A DNA stretch of 64,000 bases, taken from the NCBI GenBank assembly GCA_913060515.1, contig CAJXRZ010000020.1, positions 1 through 64,000 on the forward strand. The letters are read 5' to 3'. A program made the translations under genes and the position numbers. Numbering within the stretch: position 1 is the first letter of the stretch; the number at the start of each line of letters is the position of its first letter. The notes under the pieces are model-generated. The model did not search any database. It was not told the origin of the DNA and worked only from the letters and a program-made list of their open reading frames with translations. Source of the DNA: an uncultured Pseudomonadota bacterium (GTDB lineage Bacteria; Myxococcota_A; UBA796; CAJQPC01). Positions 1 to 6,790 of the stretch are shown piece after piece.

Positions 1-42
1 CTATCCTCTTCGTCGGCAGCGTCAGATGTGTATAAGAGACAG
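1..42 (+). other. Illumina Nextera i5 adapter (assembly artefact)
   Basis: Positions 10-42 match the full Nextera/Tn5 read-1 adapter, including the 19-base mosaic end (24-42). Positions 2-9 (TATCCTCT) match the 8-base i5 index known as S503, and base 1 fits the end of the P5 arm. This is untrimmed library adapter joined to the contig end. Peptides read through it (MCIRDR and MYKRQ in the two forward frames, SLIHI on the reverse) are familiar database contaminants. Genomic sequence starts at about 43. Confidence 0.97.
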
Positions 43-43
43 G

Positions 44-928
44 CTCCTGGCGGCCTCTCCGCTCTTGGCCTTGACCGACTGGGCCCAAGGCACCCCGGAG
101 TTGGCCGTGGCCAGCGGCAGCCAGTGGCTCAGCGGTCCAAGCACCGTCCTACTTCCGGACGGCAAGATCCTCGAAGTGAACGGTCGCGTTCTTCTTTCAG
201 TGGAACCGCCCACCCCCCTGCCCCGTGTATTGGCGCAGGAGGAAGAGATGAACCCCAAGATCCTGCTCGCAGCCGCCGCCGGCGCCGCAATCACCGTCAC
301 TGTCTACGAGGGCAGCGCGATCCTGAATGGTCCCGGAGAGGTCGTGGCCATGGCCGCGGGTGAGACCCACAGCTCGCCCGGAAGCGGCACCCCTGGAAGC
401 GGTGCCAGAGCGCCAGCCGGGAATGAGCCTCGCATCACCATCGACAGCCCAGGCCAGCCTGTCCTTGCGCCAGAGATTCAGCAGGAGTTGGACAAGCTTC
501 GCCTGACAAACCAGTTCTTGGAAGGCCAGCTCAGCGCCAACGGCATTCGACCCAATGACTGGCCCGAGACGCTTCCTGCCCCCCTTGAGCCCGAGGCCTT
601 CACGGCGAACATCAAGGCGGCCCTCAAGGACTTCCCCGAGCTCAAGCTGATGGACATCGACTGCAGCGAATACCCCTGTGTGGCGGTCATCGAGGACATG
701 AACGAGGATCCGGACACCGTGAACATGGAGCCGATGCGGGCCTCGCTCCATGAGGGATTGGATGTTGGGATCGACAGCCGGGTCACCGGAGGGATCTTTC
801 AGACCCAAGACGGAGACCGCTACATCGAGGTCTGGGCCCTGATGGCTCCCGATGCCGATGAGGGCACCGTTGCCCGAGCGGAAATGCGCTCCCACGAGAT
901 CCTGATGGCCGCCGGCGAGGAGGAGTAG
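44..928 (+). CDS. FecR-like envelope protein, 5' truncated by contig end
   Basis: The open frame enters from the adapter, so the true start is missing and residues before Leu at 44 are artefact. About 294 genomic codons remain. The first 60 residues (SGPSTVLLPDGK, VNGRVLLSV) resemble the beta-rich repeats of FecR-type domains. A hydrophobic segment (LLAAAAGAAITVTV) follows near 257-300, then a Gly/Ser/Pro linker. The C-terminal part has a short coiled coil (LDKLRLTNQFLEGQL) and a DCSEYPC motif that could form a disulfide. An internal ATG at 248 could start a shorter protein, but the frame upstream looks coding. Function unknown; nadE follows 26 bases downstream. Confidence 0.6.
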   Translation, partial: LLAASPLLALTDWAQGTPELAVASGSQWLSGPSTVLLPDGKILEVNGRVLLSVEPPTPLPRVLAQEEEMNPKILLAAAAGAAITVTVYEGSAILNGPGEVVAMAAGETHSSPGSGTPGSGARAPAGNEPRITIDSPGQPVLAPEIQQELDKLRLTNQFLEGQLSANGIRPNDWPETLPAPLEPEAFTANIKAALKDFPELKLMDIDCSEYPCVAVIEDMNEDPDTVNMEPMRASLHEGLDVGIDSRVTGGIFQTQDGDRYIEVWALMAPDADEGTVARAEMRSHEILMAAGEEE

Positions 929-954
929 CGCCAGCCCGCGGGTTAGGCTGGGGC

Positions 955-3018
955 ATGGCCACCATCTCCCCTCCCGCAGCCCACGTCGCCGCAGCCTCCT
1001 TGAACCAAACGGTAGGAGACTGGAGCGGAAACCGAGATCGAATCATCCGTGTCATGGCAAAAGCCAGAGCACGCGGGGTGAAGCTGATCTGCTTCCCGGA
1101 GATGTGCATCCCCGGGTACTCCTTGGGAGACCGGCTGCTTCGCCGGGGCACCTTGGACCGCTCCTGGCGCGTCTTGGAGGAGCTGGCCGAGCACACCCAC
1201 GGCATGATCGCTTGCTTGGGCCTGCCGATTCGACACCGCGGGGTGGTCTACAACGCCGTGGCCGTGGTCGCCGACGGCAAGATCGTGGGCTTGGCCTGCA
1301 AAGAGCACCTGGCCACCGGAGATGTGCAGTACGAGAACCGCTGGTACCACCCTTGGCCCCATGGTCAGGTGGACGAGTTCATCACCGCCGACAACGAGCG
1401 TGTGCCCATCGGCACCCTGCTCTTTCAAGGCCAAGGCATCGGTCGCTTCGCCTTGGAGATCTGTGAGGACGGCTGGAAGGGCATTCGTCCCGGGTCGATC
1501 TACGCCTTGGCCGGCGCCGAGATCCTGCTCAACCCCTCGGCGTCCTGGTTCGTCATCGGCAAGCACCGGGTTCGCCGGGCCATGGTCGAGCAGCTCTCCC
1601 GCGAAGACCACTGCGCGTACTTGTACACCTCCCTGTTGGGCTGCGACTCCACGCGCTTGGTCTTCGACGGCAGCGTATTCCTGGGTCTGGACGGCGAGAT
1701 CGCCTGCGAGGGCAAGCGCTTCCTCTTTGATACAGACCACGAGCTGATCGACCGGATCATCGACCTGGACCAGCTGCGCTTGCAGCGCATGGAAGAGGGC
1801 AGCTGGCGCGAGCAGGTGCAGTCCTTCACCCAAGGCCAGTACGGCCCAGCGCCTGGGCTGGTGGAGCTGGAAGGCGACTACAGCTGCGCCGGAACGCCAC
1901 CTCCAGCGGGCCCCTACTGGGAGCACAAGCCCCAGCGGCACCTGGACCCCTCCTTGGCTTGGCTGGAGAAGTCGGGCCTGGTGCCCACCATCACCCCCGC
2001 GGACCTACCCCACCTGGAGCTGGAGCTGGCCCTGTGCATGGGCATGCGCGACTATGTTGGCAAGTCCGGAATCCGCAGCTTTGCCCTGGCATTGAGCGGT
2101 GGAAAGGACTCTGCGATGGTGGCCGTTCTGGTGCACCGCATGTTCCGCTACGACAAGCCGGAGCTCTCAGAGCCAGAGCTGCTGGCCTACATCCACGAGC
2201 GCTTCCTGACCGCCTACCTGGCGACGGAGAACTCCGGCTCCGTCACCGAGACGGCCGCCGCCAACCTGGCCTCGGCTCTGGGCGCGAAGCACCACCTCTC
2301 TCGCATGCAGAGCGCCGTGGATGAGCACGTCAAGCTGGTGGGGCAGATGGTTGGCTCGGAGATCTCCTGGGACAACCCCAAGCATGACATCCCCCTACAG
2401 AACGTGCAGGCCCGCCTGCGGGGAAGCATGATCTGGATGCTCGCGAACCTAAACGGCTCGCTCTTGCTGACCACCTCGAACAAGAGCGAGGCCGCGGTTG
2501 GCTATACAACCATGGACGGCGACACATCTGGCGGTATCTCCCCAATCGCAGATGTACCCAAGTCCCTGGTGGTTCTGTATCTGCACTGGGCCAGACGCTT
2601 CCACGACATGGCCGCTCTGGACGGGGTCAACGTACAGGCACCCACCGCCGAGCTGCGCCCTCCAGGCGAGGAGCAGACCGACGAAGGGGACCTGATGCCC
2701 TTCAAAATCCTGGACCGGCTGATGTATCAGTTCGTGCAGGTTGGCCAGGACCCGCTGGAGATTTTCCAGGCTCTGTGGCCCGAGCTTCAGGCGCACTATG
2801 GCGCAGAGAACGCAAAGGCATTCGCTACAGATATCCGACGCTTTGTGACCCTGTTCTGCAGGGCCCAGTGGAAGCGTGAGCGCTTCGCCATCAGCTTCCG
2901 CGTCACGGCCTTTGACCTGGACCCAAAGACGGGCTTTCGCTTTCCGCCTGTTCAAGCACCCTTTACCGAAGAGCTCGAAGAGCTCGACGCCCACATCACT
3001 GCTCTGGAGCAAGCATGA
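955..3018 (+). CDS. nadE: Glutamine-dependent NAD(+) synthetase
   Basis: Makes NAD from deamido-NAD, ATP and glutamine, the last cytoplasmic step of NAD synthesis. At 687 aa it is the long two-domain form. The N-terminal nitrilase-fold amidase has the triad E49 (CFPEM), K116 (CKEHLA) and C170 (ALEICEDGW), which releases ammonia from glutamine. The synthetase domain carries the ATP pyrophosphatase loop SGGKDS at 381-386 and the family motif TTSNKSEAAVGYTTMDGD. The ATG at 955 gives a normal N-terminus (HVAAASLNQTVGDW). The stop overlaps the next start by 4 nt (ATGA), so the pair is probably translationally coupled. Confidence 0.96.
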   Translation: MATISPPAAHVAAASLNQTVGDWSGNRDRIIRVMAKARARGVKLICFPEMCIPGYSLGDRLLRRGTLDRSWRVLEELAEHTHGMIACLGLPIRHRGVVYNAVAVVADGKIVGLACKEHLATGDVQYENRWYHPWPHGQVDEFITADNERVPIGTLLFQGQGIGRFALEICEDGWKGIRPGSIYALAGAEILLNPSASWFVIGKHRVRRAMVEQLSREDHCAYLYTSLLGCDSTRLVFDGSVFLGLDGEIACEGKRFLFDTDHELIDRIIDLDQLRLQRMEEGSWREQVQSFTQGQYGPAPGLVELEGDYSCAGTPPPAGPYWEHKPQRHLDPSLAWLEKSGLVPTITPADLPHLELELALCMGMRDYVGKSGIRSFALALSGGKDSAMVAVLVHRMFRYDKPELSEPELLAYIHERFLTAYLATENSGSVTETAAANLASALGAKHHLSRMQSAVDEHVKLVGQMVGSEISWDNPKHDIPLQNVQARLRGSMIWMLANLNGSLLLTTSNKSEAAVGYTTMDGDTSGGISPIADVPKSLVVLYLHWARRFHDMAALDGVNVQAPTAELRPPGEEQTDEGDLMPFKILDRLMYQFVQVGQDPLEIFQALWPELQAHYGAENAKAFATDIRRFVTLFCRAQWKRERFAISFRVTAFDLDPKTGFRFPPVQAPFTEELEELDAHITALEQA

Positions 3019-3386
3019 AGCGCATCCGTATTCCACTCCTGGTGCTGTGCGCCTTTGGCGCCGGTCTGCTCGCACAGGGCCCACTGCAGGCCCATGCACA
3101 GAGCATGTTCGAGCAGCCATCCGCCACGGCCGACGGCAAGATTCCGGATCGCTTCGGCAGCGTGGTTCGCTACGAGCTGCCACCAGCGGCCGCGGGAAGC
3201 AGTCGCTTCGCCTGGGTGGATTTCTCTCAGGTCGCTGCAGTCGAAGGCGCACAAGGGAGCATGAACACTTGGCGAACTGTGATCTATCTGCCGGGTGGGC
3301 CCCTTGAGGTGTCGGCCCGACATCAGGACGTAATGCGGGAGCTGATGAAGAGTCGGGGTGAGGGTGTGGTTGAGCCTGCGGAATGA
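3015..3386 (+). CDS. Small secreted protein of unknown function
   Basis: A 123-aa protein whose start overlaps the nadE stop (ATGA). The N-terminus (MKRIRIPLLVLCAFGAGLLA, ending near QAHAQS) is a clear Sec signal peptide with a likely AxA cleavage site around residue 29. The mature part is about 94 residues with no domain I recognise; the segment WRTVIYLPGGPLEVSARH looks beta-rich. It ends at the ATGA at 3383-3386, immediately before the structured RNA region. Confidence 0.75.
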   Translation: MKRIRIPLLVLCAFGAGLLAQGPLQAHAQSMFEQPSATADGKIPDRFGSVVRYELPPAAAGSSRFAWVDFSQVAAVEGAQGSMNTWRTVIYLPGGPLEVSARHQDVMRELMKSRGEGVVEPAE

Positions 3387-3424
3387 TTGGTTTTCCCCGA
3401 CACCTTAATAGGCACCTGGGAATG

Positions 3425-3802
3425 CGAATGGTCGCTGTACAGCGGAACCCCGAAGGTTGATCGGAGTATCCCGCCGAAGCGCGTCGTCCTGCCAAGGCGC
3501 ATGACCGAAGGTGTGCCGGGGCACACCGAGTGTTGAAGCAACACCGGCAGGAGGGTGTGGAACCGAACCTGACCCCACTGGGAAGGCGCGAGACCAAATG
3601 CGTGCGGCTGTGCCGAAGGCATGGGGGAAGCCTTCGCTGGAAGCCAAGGACCTACGGCCCGTCGAGCGTTGAGCGTCCAGGCCGCTGTTTAAGCGGTCGC
3701 AGACGTCGGCGAAAGCCCTGTCGACAACTCGTTGCCCGACAAGGACGTAGGGCAACGCAGCCAGCGGGTTCAGGGGCGAGTGCGAGTAGGCTCAAAAGGA
3801 GG
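3425..3802 (+). ncRNA. Probable stand-alone HEARO / IscB-type omega RNA
   Basis: This gene-free stretch lies between convergent genes and is dense in hairpins. Stems visible: 3433-3437/3440-3444, 3510-3516/3521-3527, 3530-3535/3539-3544, 3615-3620/3630-3635, 3680-3686/3692-3698 and 3731-3737/3750-3756. After the last stem come CAGCCAGCGGG (3758-3768) and CTCAAAAGGAGG (3791-3802). As I recall the IscB omega RNA of the OgeuIscB system, its 3' part has the same order: hairpin, AAGCCAGGGGG, then ACAAAAGGAGG just before the nuclease start. No IscB reading frame follows; the downstream minus-strand gene ends at 3843. The boundaries and the family are inferred. RNase P, tmRNA, SRP and 6S signatures are absent. 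A group II intron fragment is the main alternative. Confidence 0.5.
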
Positions 3803-3842
3803 TGCTCACGTCCGTACCGTATCCCGGCGTCGGCAAGCGCAG

Positions 3843-5192
3843 TCAATCTGAAGGAAAGCCGATGTAGCCCAATGCTTCGAGCTGCCCCTTGAGAGGACCC
3901 AAGTCCAGCTCATCGAGCACTATGCCCTGAGAGAGATCGAGGGCTTGGTAGCCAGAGGCCGAACGCAAGGCCGCGCGCTGGGGGTCACCGCGGACGCCAG
4001 TGACCGGAGCCTGGGGATGGCTGGTCAAGGCCTGGCCTTCAAAGACCGCTCCAGGAAGGTCCCAGGAAAAGACGGGGCCCTCGGCCATGGGCAGGCTCAT
4101 CCCCATCACCCAGGCCGGAACCAAGAGCTGGGCATCGGAGAGGTCCGTACCATGTCCCCACAGGCCTCCCTCACCCAAAGACTCCCCATGGTCGCTCATC
4201 AACAGAACCCGCGTTCCCGAGGGAATGGCTTGCAGCAGCGCCGCCAGATCGTTCCCGCTGCGCTCCACGGCCAGGGCATAGAGCTCGCCGGTGTCCGCAC
4301 CAACCTGAACCGGGTCCCGCAAGTACTCGTGGGGACCCAAGATGTGCAGCCACACAAAGCGGCCCTCCATCCCCCGCTCTACATCGCGCATGGCTAGGCT
4401 GACGAGCGCCTGGTCCCGTGCCCGCCACATGTGGGGAATCTCCCCTGTCCAGCGCTGCATCCGGTCCTGAACGAGGAAACGCAGCAACACGGGATCGCGC
4501 CACGTATCGGAGTGCACAAAAGACTCAAACCCGCGGTCGAAACCGAGCTCTGGCCGAAGGTGCGGATTGCACACCCATGCGGAGTTCACATAGCCCTGCT
4601 CCTTGAGGCGCTCCGCCAAGCGGGCCCCCTTCGGTCGCGTCACGCCAGTCTCCCCTTCCCGTCCGCCGCCGTGCTCGACTGCGCTGACCCCAAGCATCAC
4701 GCTGTCCATCGCTGGAAGGGTCCAAGGCGCAGCACTGACAGCTTGAACAGGGAGCTGACCCAGAAGCCCAGGGGCGTGGTCGAAGCGCAGCGTGTCCACC
4801 GTAATGAGCATCAGCCCCGGCAGCTCCGGATGGGTGGCTTGCTCCAGTGACTCCCTGGGATGCAGCCACGCGGAGAGCAGCCCCATAGACGCGAAGGCCG
4901 CGATTCCCACCTTGGGAATGACGAGTCCGAGCAGACCAAGGAGCGCCCACCACGGAGAGCCCAGAAGAACGGGCAACACCAGGGCCAGCAGGACGCCGCT
5001 GGCAAGGCGCTCGCCGTGTCTTGGTAAGGACAGAAGCGTGGCCACGAGTACCCAACCCAGCAGCGAGAGAGGCAGATCGAGCCACTGGTAGGCCACACCT
5101 TGAGCCGGACGGAGCAAACCGAGCAGCCCTTCGAGCAGAGCGAAGCCTGCCCCGCCAGCCACTGCCCACACTGTCCGCTGCCTGAGCTCCAC
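3843..5192 (-). CDS. Membrane-anchored sulfatase / alkaline phosphatase superfamily protein
   Basis: A 449-aa protein if it starts at the GTG at 5192; the frame stays open further upstream, but those residues look non-coding and run into the radA promoter. The first ~150 residues are four or five hydrophobic segments. The rest is a sulfatase-fold domain: metal motif MLITVDTLRFDHA, a Ser/Thr nucleophile region SAAPWTLPAMDS, an outer loop LGFDRGFESF, FVWLHILGPHE, and the second metal site MSDHGESLGEGGLWGHG. It lacks the C/S-x-P-x-R box of formylglycine sulfatases, so it may act on phosphoesters, as lipoteichoic-synthase-like transferases do. Substrate unknown; the active site probably faces the periplasm. 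Confidence 0.8.
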   Translation of the reverse strand: MELRQRTVWAVAGGAGFALLEGLLGLLRPAQGVAYQWLDLPLSLLGWVLVATLLSLPRHGERLASGVLLALVLPVLLGSPWWALLGLLGLVIPKVGIAAFASMGLLSAWLHPRESLEQATHPELPGLMLITVDTLRFDHAPGLLGQLPVQAVSAAPWTLPAMDSVMLGVSAVEHGGGREGETGVTRPKGARLAERLKEQGYVNSAWVCNPHLRPELGFDRGFESFVHSDTWRDPVLLRFLVQDRMQRWTGEIPHMWRARDQALVSLAMRDVERGMEGRFVWLHILGPHEYLRDPVQVGADTGELYALAVERSGNDLAALLQAIPSGTRVLLMSDHGESLGEGGLWGHGTDLSDAQLLVPAWVMGMSLPMAEGPVFSWDLPGAVFEGQALTSHPQAPVTGVRGDPQRAALRSASGYQALDLSQGIVLDELDLGPLKGQLEALGYIGFPSD

Positions 5193-5290
5193 CGTCGACC
5201 CTGTTGATAAACACAAGGCTAACGAGGCCACTTTGATCGGGGCCAATTTCTGACCGCCCCCTCGGTTAGCTTGGCGCATCGGAGGGTGAG

Positions 5291-6646
5291 ATGGCCAGGG
5301 CCAAGACCGTATACGTTTGCCGAGAGTGTGGAGCGCGGGACCCCAAGGGTGGCGGGCGCTGCATGCGATGTGGGAACTGGGGCAGCTTTGATGCCCAGAC
5401 CACCGGAGGGCCCAAGCCAACCCTGAACAGCAAGGGGCCGATCCTGACCCCACGCCCCCTCTCAGAAGTCCCGATGAACGAGGGTGAGATCCGTCTTCGT
5501 GTCGGAATCGGCGAGCTGGACCGTGTTCTGGGAGGGGGCCTGGTGACCGGTTCACTGACCTTGATCGGCGGAGATCCAGGGGTCGGCAAGTCCACCCTCT
5601 TGCTCATGGTCCTTGCAGCCTTCGCAGACCGAGGCATTCCGGTCCTGTACGTCTCCGGAGAGGAGTCTGCCCGGCAGATTCGCCTCAGAGCAGAGCGCCT
5701 CGGAATCAGCGGCGAGAGCCTGTACTTGCTGCCGGAGACCGACCTGGACGCGGTCATGGCCGCAGCCGAGAACATGGGGCCACGCGTCTTGGTCTTGGAC
5801 TCGGTTCAGACGCTCTACACGGGCCGGCTGGACGGCGTTCCGGGCTCGGTTTCCCAGGTCCGGGAAGTCGCATCCCGCGCTATGACACTGGCAAAAACCA
5901 AAGATATTCCTACTTTCTTGGTAGGCCACGTCACCAAACAGGGAGGCATCGCTGGACCCAAGGTGCTCGAGCACTTGGTGGACACCGTGATTTACTTTGA
6001 GGGAGACGGTCGCTCCCACCTTCGGGTGCTCCGAGCGACGAAGAACCGTTTCGGAAGCACCGGAGAGCTGGGCTTCTTTGAGATGGTCGCTGAGGGACTC
6101 AAGGAGGTCCCTGACGCGAGCGCACGCCTGCTCAAAGAGCGCGTCGTGGGTGCTTCCGGGACCTCGGTCCTTGGCGCCCTTGAGGGCACACGCCCCGTCT
6201 TGGCGGAGGTCCAAGCACTGGTCGGCAGGCCCACCCCAGCCACCCCAGGCCGAACGGTCCTTGGTCTGGACAAGGCCCGCCTGAACATGCTTCTCGCTGT
6301 TTTGGGCAAGCTTGGCCATCCGGTTCACGACCGGGACGTCTTCGTCTCGGCAGCTGGCGGACTGCGCCTGCAGGAGCCCGCAGCCGACTTGGCCATTGCT
6401 GGGGCTTTGGTCTCCTCGCTGATCGACAAGCCCATCCGTCCCAAGACACTGGTGTTCGGTGAGGTTGGCTTGGTCGGAGAACTTCGCGCCGTTCCCCATC
6501 CGGGTCCACGGCTGATGGAAGCGATGCGACATGGCTTTGATCGCATCGTGTGCCCAAAGGGGGCGGGAGCTGACGCGCCCGAAGGCTTGGAGATCGTGGC
6601 GGTCTCTTCCCTACGTGAAGGCTTGGATGCCCTCTTCAGCCGCTGA
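5291..6646 (+). CDS. radA: DNA repair protein RadA/Sms
   Basis: A 451-aa RecA-like ATPase involved in branch migration during recombination repair. The N-terminal C4 zinc finger uses C10, C13, C24 and C27. Walker A is GGDPGVGKST (93-102), and the RadA-specific KNRFG motif is at 251-255. The C-terminal ~170 residues form the Lon-protease-like domain. The ATG at 5291 has GGAGGGTGAG immediately upstream. The gene diverges from the sulfatase-like gene across a ~98-bp intergenic region. Confidence 0.97.
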   Translation: MARAKTVYVCRECGARDPKGGGRCMRCGNWGSFDAQTTGGPKPTLNSKGPILTPRPLSEVPMNEGEIRLRVGIGELDRVLGGGLVTGSLTLIGGDPGVGKSTLLLMVLAAFADRGIPVLYVSGEESARQIRLRAERLGISGESLYLLPETDLDAVMAAAENMGPRVLVLDSVQTLYTGRLDGVPGSVSQVREVASRAMTLAKTKDIPTFLVGHVTKQGGIAGPKVLEHLVDTVIYFEGDGRSHLRVLRATKNRFGSTGELGFFEMVAEGLKEVPDASARLLKERVVGASGTSVLGALEGTRPVLAEVQALVGRPTPATPGRTVLGLDKARLNMLLAVLGKLGHPVHDRDVFVSAAGGLRLQEPAADLAIAGALVSSLIDKPIRPKTLVFGEVGLVGELRAVPHPGPRLMEAMRHGFDRIVCPKGAGADAPEGLEIVAVSSLREGLDALFSR

Positions 6647-6717
6647 AGGCCCGCATTGAAACAGCGGCAGAGACAGACCGAAAGCTGATCCACGCTGGCA
6701 CAAAGATGCGCCCCCCC

Positions 6718-6746
6718 TTGACCCGGCTCTGTTCCGCGGGTAGCAA
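6718..6746 (+). promoter_or_regulatory. Candidate sigma-70-type promoter of the acyl-CoA dehydrogenase
   Basis: TTGACC at 6718-6723, a 17-base spacer, then TAGCAA at 6741-6746. The -35 is good and the -10 weak. The predicted transcription start falls inside the adjacent inverted repeats, the layout expected for a promoter blocked by a bound repressor. Confidence 0.4.
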
Positions 6747-6780
6747 CTGAATCACCATTCAGTGAATGACGCTTCATTCA
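6746..6780. promoter_or_regulatory. Tandem inverted repeats, FadR-type (acyl-CoA-responsive TetR) operator
   Basis: Two adjacent palindromes precede the gene. The first is ACTGAAT-CACC-ATTCAGT (6746-6763) and the second TGAATGA-CGCT-TCATTCA (6763-6780); they share one base and both have 7-bp arms and 4-bp spacers. The second matches in arms and spacing the operator described for Bacillus/Thermus FadR, a TetR-family repressor released by long-chain acyl-CoA. The site ends just before the GGAG ribosome site (6781-6784) of an acyl-CoA dehydrogenase, a fitting target. The regulator itself is not in this window. Confidence 0.7.
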
Positions 6781-6790
6781 GGAGAACGAG

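Noticed and set aside
3550-3595. Possible cobalamin riboswitch (CCACTGGGAAGGCGCGAG resembles part of the B12 box region)
   Set aside because: The conserved B12-box and GCCAGGAGACC segments are missing and no gene lies downstream on the same strand.
3387-3842. RNase P RNA, tmRNA, SRP RNA or 6S RNA
   Set aside because: None of the hallmark sequences (GGAAAGTCC, tmRNA tRNA-like ends, GGTCAGGTCCGGAAGG) is present.
3530-3892. Open frame through the hairpin-rich region
   Set aside because: Low-complexity Arg/Ser/Pro translation, no ribosome site, and it runs antisense into the sulfatase gene; the hairpins fit RNA better than protein.
5193-5555. N-terminal extension of the sulfatase-like protein
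   Set aside because: It crosses the radA promoter and 5' end, and its composition (Ser, Pro, Arg, His rich) is that of an antisense frame.
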